This document shows, in pieces, positions 44,629 through 52,820 of a stretch of 64,000 nucleotides of DNA. A model generated the notes under the pieces. It saw only the letters and a list, made by a program, of their open reading frames with translations. It searched no databases and was not told the origin of the DNA. Origin of the DNA: Sphingomonas sp. URHD0057 (GTDB lineage: Bacteria > Pseudomonadota > Alphaproteobacteria > Sphingomonadales > Sphingomonadaceae); assembly GCF_000620665.1 (NCBI RefSeq), contig NZ_KK211162.1, positions 579,764 through 643,763 on the forward strand, given 5' to 3'. Position numbers and translations under genes: made by a program. Every line of letters starts with the position of its first letter. Within the stretch, counting starts at the first letter, position 1.

Positions 44629-44881
44629 TCAGCCCTAGCTCTAAAAGGTCGGTCAGGAACTCATCGACATCAGCCCTGATTTCCGTCTCCGCGACGCCAT
44701 GCTTGCGAGCGATCGCCGCGACAAGTGAGGCGCGATCCCGCTGTCCGTCGATCAACAACCAGATGCTGGCCGCCGTCTGCGGCAACGAGAAGACCTCGCC
44801 ATTATGGTTGTCCACGAGGAAGACTTCTTCGCCCTTATCCGCTTCAGTGAAGCGTTCGAAGCGCTTGGTGACCGCAATCAT
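44615..44881 (-). CDS. PqqD-like leader-recognition protein B1
   Basis: This 88-residue PqqD-fold protein has FTEADKGEEVFLVDNHNGEV, FSLPQTAASIWLLIDG and a three-helix tail (IRADVDEFLTDLLELGLI). Such RiPP recognition elements bind the leader and hand the precursor to the protease. ATG 44881 overlaps the stop of the kinase gene (ATGA), and its 3' end overlaps B2. The recognised motif is expected to be W11-x-x-P14 of the peptide encoded at 43986-44102. Confidence 0.9.
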   Translation of the reverse strand: MIAVTKRFERFTEADKGEEVFLVDNHNGEVFSLPQTAASIWLLIDGQRDRASLVAAIARKHGVAETEIRADVDEFLTDLLELGLIGEA

Positions 44882-45705
44882 TCGCTTCCCCTAGCGCGGA
44901 GGTGGTCGGCCGCAAGTATTACGGTATCCCGAAACCGATCTCTGCCGCGTGGGCGGACGAAACAGCTCATTTCGATCTGGTCGGCGAGCCAGCACAAATG
45001 CCGGAACTTACCCGGGATATCGAATTGACGGGCCGCTTCGAACAACCTCGCTGTGTAATGGTCGTCCTGGAGTCGGATGACACGGTCGCCACCGCAAATG
45101 CTGTCGATGGCGGCTTGGGGACCGTCTTCGAGAAAGATCAGCTCCGCAAGCGGCAAGGGGATTTCGACACTTCCGGAGGCGGGCGTCGCGTAAAATTTGG
45201 CCACGGTCCGCGACACCTCTTCTTCGCGCACCGCATCGGTAAGCCTCAACGCCTCCTCCGACAGTTTCAGCCGCTTGTGGCCGGGCAGGCAAAGAATTCG
45301 GTCGGGGTCGGACAAGTCGAGGATGAGGGTGTCGTCGCAGAACATCGGAAAGCCCAGGCTGCCGAGCGCGGCAATCAGGGTCGATTTGCCGGAGCCTGCG
45401 GGGCCCGTGAACGCATAGACCCGATCATTGAAGGCCACCGCGGAGGCATGGATCGGTTGCAGACCGTTGATGCTGGCGATCGCCGCATAGACGCTGCCGT
45501 TCAGCCACAGCGATTCTTCGCTGAGGTCGACCCCTGGCCCGCGCTCGACGGTGACGCCCTCGCCACGGCGATAGTGGAAATAATGTTGGCCTTCGCCGCG
45601 AAGCAGGAACTCGTCATCGCGCAGCCGCCAGCAAGCTTCTTCGAGGGGATCGTCAAAGAGGGCGTGCGGAACAATCCCGTAGGCAACACGCGTTTCACGC
45701 GCCAT
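44878..45705 (-). CDS. HPr-kinase-like peptide kinase of the RiPP operon (K)
   Basis: The protein has 275 residues from ATG 45705; the frame extends to a TTG at 45786, next to the tRNA 3' end, which is unlikely. The HprK C-terminal fold is seen in PIHASAV (His86), the P-loop GPAGSGKST (101-109) and CDDTLILDL. It lacks the HPr-kinase sensor domain and no HPr gene is present, so its substrate is more likely a peptide. Homologues in paeninodin-type clusters phosphorylate the C-terminal Ser of the precursor; this precursor ends in Ser. It is the first gene of the operon. Confidence 0.87.
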   Translation of the reverse strand: MARETRVAYGIVPHALFDDPLEEACWRLRDDEFLLRGEGQHYFHYRRGEGVTVERGPGVDLSEESLWLNGSVYAAIASINGLQPIHASAVAFNDRVYAFTGPAGSGKSTLIAALGSLGFPMFCDDTLILDLSDPDRILCLPGHKRLKLSEEALRLTDAVREEEVSRTVAKFYATPASGSVEIPLPLAELIFLEDGPQAAIDSICGGDRVIRLQDDHYTARLFEAARQFDIPGKFRHLCWLADQIEMSCFVRPRGRDRFRDTVILAADHLRARGSE

Positions 45706-45795
45706 CAGGACCTGTGAGGGGATTTCAGCCTGGGCTCGCGAGCCTTGTTGAAACGCTGCACCCGACACCGGTCGTCCCCCAAACAAGGGCTGAGC

Positions 45796-45871
45796 TGGTG
45801 AGCCCTGCTGGATTCGAACCAGCGACCTACTGATTAAAAGTCAGTTGCTCTACCGACTGAGCTAAGGGCCC
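45796..45871 (-). tRNA. tRNA-Lys (anticodon UUU)
   Basis: The - strand reads a complete cloverleaf: acceptor GGGCCCU pairing with AGGGCUC (one G-U), D-arm TAGCTCAGTCGGTAGAGCA, anticodon loop CTTTTAA giving UUU, T-arm GCTGGTTCGAATCCAGC, and an encoded CCA end. It lies 90 bases upstream of the RiPP kinase start on the same strand, so it may be co-transcribed or supply an insertion target; no attachment-site duplication is seen. Confidence 0.97.
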
Positions 45872-45959
45872 ACTTCGAGGGGCGGTTACCCGCGTGGGGG
45901 CGTGTCGGCAAGCGGGCCAATGGCTTGTGTCCAGGCCGCGGCTTGGGCAGCACTCGCGA

Positions 45960-46676
45960 ATGGATTTCGGCGCACAGCTTCGCTCGGCCATAAAAGCGGG
46001 CCGAAAGCGCCGGGCTGCATGGGTCCGACTGCTCGACACGACGCGGTTGTTTCGCACCGGGGAGGGGCGGGCGCGGCTGTGCACGCGGCTCGTGCATCGG
46101 CAACGGGTCCATCAAACCGCACCGGACACGTGGGAGGAGCGCTACCCGGAGCTGTTCGACCGCGCGGCTCAGCTGATGCCGAATGCCCGGCGCATCCTAT
46201 CGTTCGGCTGTTCGACCGGCGAGGAATTGATCTCGCTGAGGCGGCGGTTCGGCGCGGCGGAGATCATCGGCGCGGAAATCAACTCGCGATCACGACGAGT
46301 CGCGGTCCGCCGCTTGGCTTCGGACCTCCAGGCGAGCGTGGTCAAGCCGACCGCAGTCAGCGGAGAATTCGACGTCATCTTCGCGCTCGCCGTCCTCCAG
46401 CGTGGGCCGCATTGGGTGGACGAGGCCGGTGTCGACGATCTCTCGGCGCATTATCCTTTCGCGAAATTCGACCAAATGGTTCGCGAGCTGGTCGGCCACC
46501 TGCGCGCTGGCGGCCTGCTGTGCACCATGCATACGCACTACCTCGTCGAACAGAGCTCGGCGGCGCCCCAGCTCGAGTCACTCTCCGATTCACCGCCGAT
46601 GTGCGGACCGTTCTTCGGCCCTGACAATCGTCGACTGGCGACCCAGTCGGCACCCTCGATCTATCGCAAGCGCTAA
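45960..46676 (+). CDS. Class I SAM-dependent methyltransferase, copy 1
   Basis: The protein has 238 residues from ATG 45960, chosen because it matches the start of copy 2. The N-terminus is basic (AGRKRRAAWVRLL), followed by a SAM-binding Rossmann core: RRILSFGCSTGEELISL (motif I), IGAEINSRS (motif II) and FDVIFALAVLQRG (motif III/IV). It is clearly related to the next gene over its full length. Small-molecule or protein target is unknown. It is divergent from the RiPP operon across the tRNA. Confidence 0.82.
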   Translation: MDFGAQLRSAIKAGRKRRAAWVRLLDTTRLFRTGEGRARLCTRLVHRQRVHQTAPDTWEERYPELFDRAAQLMPNARRILSFGCSTGEELISLRRRFGAAEIIGAEINSRSRRVAVRRLASDLQASVVKPTAVSGEFDVIFALAVLQRGPHWVDEAGVDDLSAHYPFAKFDQMVRELVGHLRAGGLLCTMHTHYLVEQSSAAPQLESLSDSPPMCGPFFGPDNRRLATQSAPSIYRKR

Positions 46677-46732
46677 CGGCCGAGGCGGTAGGCGAGGTTG
46701 CTCGGACTGCCGGGTTCATGCAGCTTGGCACG

Positions 46733-47455
46733 ATGAACCTCCGGGCGCGGCTTTCGCCGATTATCAAGGCTGCCCGCCTGCGCCGTGCGCTGTGGGTGCG
46801 CGCGATCGATGCGGCTGGGCTCCTGCGCATGGCCGAGGGTCGCGCCCGCCTGTGGACTCGGCTGGTGTATCGCCGTGAACTCCACCAAACCGCCCCGTAC
46901 ACGTGGCTCAACCGCTACCCCGCACTCTTCGACCTTGCCGCCGAGCTGGAGCCGGACGCGCGGCGGATCCTATCCTTCGGTTGTTCGACCGGTGAAGAGC
47001 TTGTGTCGCTCCGGGGCCGTTTCGCTCATGCCGAGATCGTCGGCGCCGAGATCAACCCCCGATCGCGCGCAATCGCGCAACATCGGGTCGCCGCGGACGC
47101 TCAGACAAGGGTGATTCCACCGGAGTCGATCACAGGCTCGTTCGACCTCGTCTTTGCTCTCTCGGTGCTTCAGAGGGACCCTCGCGGCTTGAAAAACGAG
47201 ATGGAAGCGAAGCATCTTGCGGCGCGTTACCCGTTCGCGCGCTTCGACGCCGGCGTTCGCGGTCTCGTGGCCTGCCTCCGTCCGGGGGGGTTCCTGATCG
47301 TCGCCAATACCCTGTATCGCGTGGAGGACAGCTCCGTTGCGGTCGAGCTCGAGCCGATTGTCGGATCGCCAGGGATGAACCGGGTCCAGTTGACGCCGCG
47401 GGGGCGTCGACTAGCAGCAGCCGCTGCTGCGAGGACGGTGTTCCGGAGAATCTAG
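46733..47455 (+). CDS. Class I SAM-dependent methyltransferase, copy 2
   Basis: The protein has 240 residues from ATG 46733 (ATG 46718 adds five residues). It has the same organisation as copy 1: a basic helix, HQTAPYTWLNRYPALFDLA, SAM motif RRILSFGCSTGEELVSL, GAEINPRSR and FDLVFALSVLQRD. The two genes are 56 bases apart and look like a tandem duplication that has diverged. Substrate unknown. Its 3' end overlaps the convergent folK by four bases. Confidence 0.82.
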   Translation: MNLRARLSPIIKAARLRRALWVRAIDAAGLLRMAEGRARLWTRLVYRRELHQTAPYTWLNRYPALFDLAAELEPDARRILSFGCSTGEELVSLRGRFAHAEIVGAEINPRSRAIAQHRVAADAQTRVIPPESITGSFDLVFALSVLQRDPRGLKNEMEAKHLAARYPFARFDAGVRGLVACLRPGGFLIVANTLYRVEDSSVAVELEPIVGSPGMNRVQLTPRGRRLAAAAAARTVFRRI

Positions 47456-47931
47456 ACGCGCGACCTTCGGCCGAGGCGTTCGGCGAAATGGCGGGCCGTA
47501 AGCGCGCCGCGCACGTGCCAGCCAGGTGCGATCGCCGCCAATGGCTCGATCACGAAGCTCCGCCTCTCGAGCCCCTCATGCGGGATGCGGAGGCCGCGCG
47601 AGCGGAACCGGCCGCCGCTCCACAAAGCGATGTCGAGGTCGAGCACCCGCGCCGCCCAGTGTTTGCCCCGCCGTCGTCCGAACTCGCGCTCGATGGCCTT
47701 GAGGCGCCGCAGCATCGACGGCGGTTCGAGGTCGCTTTCGACTAAAGCGACGGCGTTGGCGAAATCGCGCCCGGCGCCGCCGATTGCTGGGTTGAGGACA
47801 ATCGGCGAGGCGTCGAACAGCCCGAACTCCTGATCGAGCCGCGCGATCGCCGCCTCGACCACTCCCGCCGGTCGGCCGAAGCGCCCGTGAAGCCGGTTCG
47901 ACCCGATGGCGATGGCATAGAGGTAAGACAC
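47452..47931 (-). CDS. folK: 2-amino-4-hydroxy-6-hydroxymethyldihydropteridine pyrophosphokinase
   Basis: The 159-residue protein starts at GTG 47931. The HPPK signature is present: YAIAIGSNRLHGRFG for the pterin/ATP site, FANAVALVESDLEPPSMLRRL, and RVLDLDIALWSGG with the two magnesium Asp residues. It activates the pterin for FolP (encoded at 16464). It stands alone here, with a palindromic repeat between it and the glycosylase gene. Confidence 0.94.
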   Translation of the reverse strand: MSYLYAIAIGSNRLHGRFGRPAGVVEAAIARLDQEFGLFDASPIVLNPAIGGAGRDFANAVALVESDLEPPSMLRRLKAIEREFGRRRGKHWAARVLDLDIALWSGGRFRSRGLRIPHEGLERRSFVIEPLAAIAPGWHVRGALTARHFAERLGRRSRV

Positions 47932-47942
47932 GCCGCAGCCCT

Positions 47943-48016
47943 GTCATTGCGAGTGGAGTGAAGCAATCCAGCCTCGCGCCACTGGATTGCTTCGTCGCTT
48001 CGCTTCTCACAATGAC
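47943..48016. repeat. Palindromic dispersed repeat (family B)
   Basis: Inverted arms GTCATTGCGAG... (47943-47971) and ...CACAATGAC (47982-48016) contain the element AAGCAATCCAG/CTGGATTGCTT. A related copy is at 60259-60342 and a half copy at about 11768-11790. Such sequences are scattered between genes in sphingomonads. It lies between folK and the glycosylase gene. Confidence 0.75.
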
Positions 48017-48022
48017 GAGCCC

Positions 48023-48691
48023 ATGGCCCAACCCGCCGATTTGTCGCCGATCCCCGAGGCCGAGGCGCCGCGCGACTGCCCGTTGTGCCCGCGGCTGGTT
48101 GCCTTTCGCGAGGAATGCCGGGTCGAGCATCCCGGCTGGTGGAACGCACCGGTTCCGGCGTTCGGCGACCGCGAGGCGTGGCTCGCGATCGTCGGCCTCG
48201 CGCCCGGCAAGCAGGGCGCCAACCGCACCGGCCGGCCATTCACCGGCGATTACGCCGGCGAGCTGCTCTACGCGACGCTGCTGAAGTTTGGCTTGGCCGA
48301 GGGCAAGTATCGCGCCGACCCGCACGACGGGCTGCAGCTCAAGGGCGCGGTAATCCTTAACGCCGTTAAATGCCTGCCGCCCGCGAACAAGCCCGAGCCG
48401 CGCGAGATCGCGACCTGCCGCCATTATCTGGATGCGTCGCTGGCCGTGCTTACGAACGTGCGGGTGGTGGTCGCGTTGGGCCAGATTGCTCACGTCGCCG
48501 CTGCGCGAGCGCTGAGCCTGCCGCCGTCATCAACCAAGTTCGGCCACGGCGCGGAGAATGTTGCCCCGGACGGGCGGGTACTGCTCTCAAGCTATCACTG
48601 CTCACGTTACAACCAGAACACGCGCAAGCTCGATGCGGCGATGTTCGAAAGCGTGTTCGAGCGGGCGGTGGAGCTCAGACGTCTTCGGTGA
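48023..48691 (+). CDS. Family 5-type uracil-DNA glycosylase (iron-sulfur)
   Basis: The protein has 222 residues from ATG 48023. The first two cluster cysteines are in CPLCPRLVAFREEC. The active-site loop is IVGLAPGKQGANRTGRPFTGDYAG, the mid motif is LNAVKCLPPANKPEPRE, and the C-terminal SSYHCSRYNQNTRKL is typical of the UdgB/family-5 group. It removes uracil (and in this family sometimes hypoxanthine) from DNA. The 3' end overlaps aguB by 17 bases. Confidence 0.9.
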   Translation: MAQPADLSPIPEAEAPRDCPLCPRLVAFREECRVEHPGWWNAPVPAFGDREAWLAIVGLAPGKQGANRTGRPFTGDYAGELLYATLLKFGLAEGKYRADPHDGLQLKGAVILNAVKCLPPANKPEPREIATCRHYLDASLAVLTNVRVVVALGQIAHVAAARALSLPPSSTKFGHGAENVAPDGRVLLSSYHCSRYNQNTRKLDAAMFESVFERAVELRRLR

Positions 48692-49523
48692 GCCGCCCGT
48701 AAAGCTCCGGTCGGCGGTCGCGGAAGAAGCCGAAGGCGGCTCGGTGTTTTTTCGCCGCCGCCAGATCGAGCGTCGCGACCAGCGCGCCGGTCTCCTCGGC
48801 TCCGAACTCCGCGAGCATGTCGCCGCGCTCGTCGCAGATGAAGCTATGGCCGTAGAAGCGCTGGTCGCCTTCGGCGCCGATGCGGTTGGCGGCGACGACG
48901 GGCACGACGTTCGACACCGCGTGGCCGATCATCGCACGCCGCCACAGGCGCGAAGTGTCGAGGTCGGGGTCGTGCGGCTCGGTGCCGATCGCGGTCGGGT
49001 AGAACAGGATGTCGGCGCCCATCAGCATCATCGCGCGCGCCGTCTCAGGGTACCATTGGTCCCAGCAAACGCCGACGCCGAGCGTCGAGAGATGCGGCCC
49101 GCCCCACACCTTGAAGCCGGTGTTGCCCGGGCGGAAGTAGAATTTCTCCTCGTAGCCGGGGCCATCCGGAATGTGGCTCTTGCGGTAGATTCCGGCGACC
49201 TTGCCGTCGGGCCCGATCATTGCGAGGCTGTTATAGTGGTGGGGCCCGTCGGCCTCGAAGAAGCTGGTCGGGATCCAGATTTTCAGTTCCTTCGCCAGTT
49301 CCTGCATCGCCAAAACGGAGGGGTGCTCCGCCGCCGAGCGCGCGTTGGCGAACAGGCTCTCGTCCTCGACCCGGCAGAAATAGGGGCCCTCGAACAATTC
49401 GGGCGGGAGCACCACTTCGGCGCCTTTGCTCGCCGCTTCGCGCACCAGCTCGCTCACTGCGCGGATGTTCGCGACCGTGTCGTCGGTGAAAGCGAGCTGC
49501 AGGGCAGCGACGGTGAGCTTCAT
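48675..49523 (-). CDS. aguB: N-carbamoylputrescine amidase
   Basis: This 282-residue nitrilase-superfamily hydrolase has the Glu-Lys-Cys triad: VVLPPELFEG, GIYRKSHIPDGPGY and GVGVCWDQWYPE. The sequence around the triad matches plant/bacterial AguB. It converts N-carbamoylputrescine to putrescine, CO2 and ammonia. It starts within the stop of aguA (four-base overlap), forming a complete two-step agmatine-to-putrescine pathway. No arginine decarboxylase is in the window. Confidence 0.95.
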   Translation of the reverse strand: MKLTVAALQLAFTDDTVANIRAVSELVREAASKGAEVVLPPELFEGPYFCRVEDESLFANARSAAEHPSVLAMQELAKELKIWIPTSFFEADGPHHYNSLAMIGPDGKVAGIYRKSHIPDGPGYEEKFYFRPGNTGFKVWGGPHLSTLGVGVCWDQWYPETARAMMLMGADILFYPTAIGTEPHDPDLDTSRLWRRAMIGHAVSNVVPVVAANRIGAEGDQRFYGHSFICDERGDMLAEFGAEETGALVATLDLAAAKKHRAAFGFFRDRRPELYGRLTEDV

Positions 49524-50494
49524 GCTGGAACCTGTTGTGAGATGCAGTGGAAGCTTCCGCCGCCAGTGAGGATGTGGTCGGCGCGAAGGCCGATTGCAAC
49601 GCGGTCCGGGAACAGCGCCTGGACGACATCGACGGCATTGCGGTCGTTGGCCGCTCCATATTGCGGGACGACCACCACCGCATTGCCGATATAGAAATTC
49701 ATGTAGCTCGCGGGCAAGATTTCGCCGTCTTCGTCGTGGACGGCGCCGGGGGAGGGCAAAGTGACGACGTCGAGCCTCGTGGCCTTCAGGCGGCGCGCGG
49801 CGTCTTTGTAGACCGCTTCATTGGGATCGTCCCTGGCCGCGGTCGGGATCGCGACTCGTCCCGGCGCGACGAACCGGGCAAGATTGTCGACATGGCCGTC
49901 GGTGTGATCGTTCATCAAGCCCGAGCCCAGCCACACCACGCGCTCGAAGCCGAGGTCCGCGAGCAATCGTATCTCCGTCTCCCCGCGCGTCAGCGAGTTC
50001 CGGTTCGGATTGAGCAGGCATTGCTCGGTAGTGATCACGGTCCCGGACCCGTCGCCGTCGATCGCTCCACCCTCGAGGATCCAGTCCGCCTTAGCGAAGG
50101 GCAGCTCAGCGCTGCGGGCAAGACGGTCGCCGATGTCCTGATCGCCGTCGAGATCGTATTTCCCGCCCCAGCCGTTGAAGCCGAAGCCCTGCGCCCGGCG
50201 GCTCTTCGCCGACCCGACGACGATCGGTCCGGTATCGCGCAGCCAGATGTCCCCGAACGACTCAACCAACACCTCGGCGAAGGGTGCGAGCTTTCGCGCG
50301 CTCTCGGCAGCATCCTCGTGTGCTGCCACCAACCGGACGGTCTCGCCCTTGCCATTGGCATGGATAGCTTGCGCGAAGGCCGCCACTTCGCGCTCCGCCG
50401 GCTTCAGATCGCCAAGCCACAATTCCGGATCGCTCGGGAATCCGATCCACACCGCCTCGTGAGGCGCGCATTCGGGAAGCGGCGGCTGGTTCAT
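49520..50494 (-). CDS. aguA: Agmatine deiminase
   Basis: The protein has 324 residues from ATG 50494 (a longer frame reaches 50530 but adds nonconserved residues). The pentein fold signatures are ESFGDIWLRDTGPIV, GFNGWGGKYDLDGD, LEGGAIDGDGSGT, NDHTDGHVDN and the nucleophile Cys in TGGGSFHCISQQ at the C-terminus. It hydrolyses agmatine to N-carbamoylputrescine, which the overlapping aguB product uses. Confidence 0.95.
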   Translation of the reverse strand: MNQPPLPECAPHEAVWIGFPSDPELWLGDLKPAEREVAAFAQAIHANGKGETVRLVAAHEDAAESARKLAPFAEVLVESFGDIWLRDTGPIVVGSAKSRRAQGFGFNGWGGKYDLDGDQDIGDRLARSAELPFAKADWILEGGAIDGDGSGTVITTEQCLLNPNRNSLTRGETEIRLLADLGFERVVWLGSGLMNDHTDGHVDNLARFVAPGRVAIPTAARDDPNEAVYKDAARRLKATRLDVVTLPSPGAVHDEDGEILPASYMNFYIGNAVVVVPQYGAANDRNAVDVVQALFPDRVAIGLRADHILTGGGSFHCISQQVPA

Positions 50495-50587
50495 CGCGGA
50501 GCGGCTAGCAGCGATGCGAAATACCGCCAAGCGCTTGAATATTGCGGCGATGGCTGCATTGTTCTCTCCGCCGGATCGGATCGGGGG

Positions 50588-52567
50588 ATGCGCGTGATTT
50601 CTAAGACTATTTGGGCGGGCGCCGCGGCGCTCGCGCTATTCGCCGTCCCCGCGACGGCGCAATCGAACAGCCTCGCGTCCGACGCTGCGGCATTCGGTGC
50701 TCGTGAAGCGGCCCAGAGCATGGACCTGTCGCCCGACGGGAGCCACGTCGTCTACGTTGGTCCCGGGCCGAGCCGTGTCTCCGTGGTATTCGTTGCCGAC
50801 CTGACGTCCGGAATTTCCAAGCCGATCCTGAAATCGAGCGCCGATCCCGAAATTCTGAACTGGTGCGCGTTCGGGGGCAACGATCGCCTCGCCTGCCACT
50901 ACTTCGCGGCGAGGTTCGATGACGGCCATCTCCTCGGCTATTCTCGAATGATCGCCCTCGGTGCCGACGGCTTGAACGTAAAGTCGCTCGGACAGCCTAG
51001 CTCGGCTTACGACGCTCGTGCCCGCCAATTCGACGGGCGAATCATCGATTGGCTTCCAGGCCAGGGCAATTCGGTGCTGATGACGCGCGATTTCGTGCCC
51101 GAGGAAGGGAAGATGGACACGAACGTCGTGCGCACCGCGGACGGCCTCGGCGTGGTCAAGGTCGACCTCGCCAGCCTCAAGACGGACATCGTGGAGCGGC
51201 CTTCGATAAATATCGGCGACTTCATGAGCGACGGCAACGGCCGGGTCCGAATCATGGCCATCCCGGAAGTGGATCGCGATGGTCGGCCGACTGGACGGCT
51301 TCGCTATCAGTATCGAACGGCGAACTCGCGCGATTGGGAAATGCTCGTCGATTACCAGCAGGACGACTTCGAGCCGCTGGCGATCGATAGTACGATCGAC
51401 TCGCTCTACGCGCTCAAGAAGATCGACGGCCGCTTCTCCCTGATCAGGGTCAAGCTCGACGGCAGCTCGACGGCCGACCCGATCGCGTCGAACCCGAACG
51501 TCGACATCGACGATGTCATTCGCATCGGCGATGGTCAGCGCGTCATCGGCTACACCTACGCCGACGACCGTCGGCGCACCGTCTATTTCGACCCGGAATA
51601 TGACCGGCTGGCAAAGGCGCTGTCGAAAGCGCTTCCGAGCCTGCCGCTGGTGCAGTTCGTGACCGCGAGCGCGGACGGCAACAAGGTTCTGTTCTTTGCC
51701 GGAAGCGATTCCGATCCCGGCCATTATTACCTGTTCGACAAAGCCAGAAAGTCGCTCGGCGAAGTGATGCCTGCTCGTCCCGAGCTGGCCACGCGAGTGC
51801 TCGCGTCGGTGAAATCGGTGACCTATGCAGCGGCGGACGGCACCCAAATTCCGGCATATCTGACGCTTCCACCGGGAAGCAGCGGCAAGGGATTGCCAGC
51901 CGTCGTTTTGCCCCATGGCGGACCTAGCTCGCGTGACGAGTGGGGGTTTGACTGGCTCGCGCAGTTCCTCGCGGCCCGCGGCTATGCGGTGATCCAGCCT
52001 AACTATCGCGGCTCCGCCGGATTCGGCGATACCTGGCTCGGCGAGAAGGGATTTAAGGCCTGGAGGACCTCGATCGGGGATGTGACGGCCGCGGCCCGCT
52101 GGCTCTCGAGCCAGGGTATCGCCGATCCCAATCGCCTGGCGATCGTCGGCTGGTCGTACGGCGGTTATGCGGCGCTGCAATCGGCGGTCACGGAGCCGAG
52201 CCTCTACAAGGCGGTGGTTGCAGTCGCGCCCGTCACCGATCTCGGCAAGCTCAAGCGCGACGCCGATCATTATACGAGTGGCCGAATGGTCGCAGACCTG
52301 GTCGGCTCCGGACTCCACATCGATGAAGGCTCGCCGCTGCGCCATGCCGATGCGTTTCAAGCGCCGGTTCTGCTCGCTCACGGCGACATGGACAACAACG
52401 TGTTCGTGGATCACTCCCGCGACATGGCGGCAGCCCTGCGCCGCGCCGGGAAATCGGTCGATTACCTGGAGTTCAAAGGGCTTTATCACAGCCTTGAGGA
52501 CTCAACTGTCCGGACCGAATTGCTGACGAAAATCGGGGCATTGCTCGATCGCACGATCGGGCATTGA
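50588..52567 (+). CDS. Secreted S9 prolyl-oligopeptidase-family peptidase
   Basis: The protein has 659 residues from ATG 50588. A signal peptide (KTIWAGAAALALFAVPATAQ) precedes a beta-propeller (about 40-400) and an alpha/beta-hydrolase domain. The catalytic triad is Ser523 in GWSYGGYA, Asp600 in HGDMDNN and His634 in LYHSLED. It is a periplasmic dipeptidyl- or acylaminoacyl-peptidase type enzyme; sphingomonads carry many. It is divergent from aguA with a 93-base gap. Confidence 0.91.
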   Translation: MRVISKTIWAGAAALALFAVPATAQSNSLASDAAAFGAREAAQSMDLSPDGSHVVYVGPGPSRVSVVFVADLTSGISKPILKSSADPEILNWCAFGGNDRLACHYFAARFDDGHLLGYSRMIALGADGLNVKSLGQPSSAYDARARQFDGRIIDWLPGQGNSVLMTRDFVPEEGKMDTNVVRTADGLGVVKVDLASLKTDIVERPSINIGDFMSDGNGRVRIMAIPEVDRDGRPTGRLRYQYRTANSRDWEMLVDYQQDDFEPLAIDSTIDSLYALKKIDGRFSLIRVKLDGSSTADPIASNPNVDIDDVIRIGDGQRVIGYTYADDRRRTVYFDPEYDRLAKALSKALPSLPLVQFVTASADGNKVLFFAGSDSDPGHYYLFDKARKSLGEVMPARPELATRVLASVKSVTYAAADGTQIPAYLTLPPGSSGKGLPAVVLPHGGPSSRDEWGFDWLAQFLAARGYAVIQPNYRGSAGFGDTWLGEKGFKAWRTSIGDVTAAARWLSSQGIADPNRLAIVGWSYGGYAALQSAVTEPSLYKAVVAVAPVTDLGKLKRDADHYTSGRMVADLVGSGLHIDEGSPLRHADAFQAPVLLAHGDMDNNVFVDHSRDMAAALRRAGKSVDYLEFKGLYHSLEDSTVRTELLTKIGALLDRTIGH

Positions 52568-52656
52568 GATAGGCCTCGACCAGCCGTTCGTCGATCGGCC
52601 ATTCCGCTCCTGCCGCAGGCTGGTACGACGGCTGCACGAGAATTAATCGGGGCGTG

Positions 52657-52767
52657 ATGCTCGGACAGTGGAAATACCTCGCCGTCGTCCCGGTTGCGAA
52701 CCAGACCCCGGCGCAAATGGCGCTGTTCCAGCGCTGGCTGCTGATTCCCTACCCGAAGGCGCCGTAA
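52657..52767 (+). pseudogene. 36-residue ORF resembling the tail of a LysR-type regulator
   Basis: Not firmly recognised. The frame reads MLGQWKYLAVVP, NQTPAQMALFQRWLL, then a stop, similar in style to the end of LysR-family effector domains (hydrophobic strand, then AlaPhe-x-x-Trp-Leu helix). No upstream body of such a gene remains: a TAG closes the frame at about 52575. It may be a relic or coincidence. The remainder of 52568-52820 holds only the rpsD terminator. Confidence 0.25.
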
Positions 52768-52769
52768 CG

Positions 52770-52795
52770 AAAAGGGCGGCCGTTGCGGGCCGCCC
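52770..52795 (-). terminator. Rho-independent terminator of rpsD
   Basis: GGGCGGCC (52774-52781) and GGCCGCCC (52788-52795) form an 8-bp perfect stem with a six-base loop. On the - strand it is followed by TTTTCGTT, downstream of the rpsD stop at 52821. Confidence 0.85.
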
Positions 52796-52820
52796 TCGTC
52801 TGTGTTCGTGATGCCGCAGA

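Noticed and set aside
45796-45960. Integrated element at the tRNA-Lys gene
   Set aside because: No integrase, no duplicated tRNA 3' end and no sharp base-composition change could be seen in the window.
49547-50587. N-terminal extension of the S9 peptidase frame back to 49547
   Set aside because: The extension is antisense to aguA; a signal peptide begins exactly at ATG 50588.
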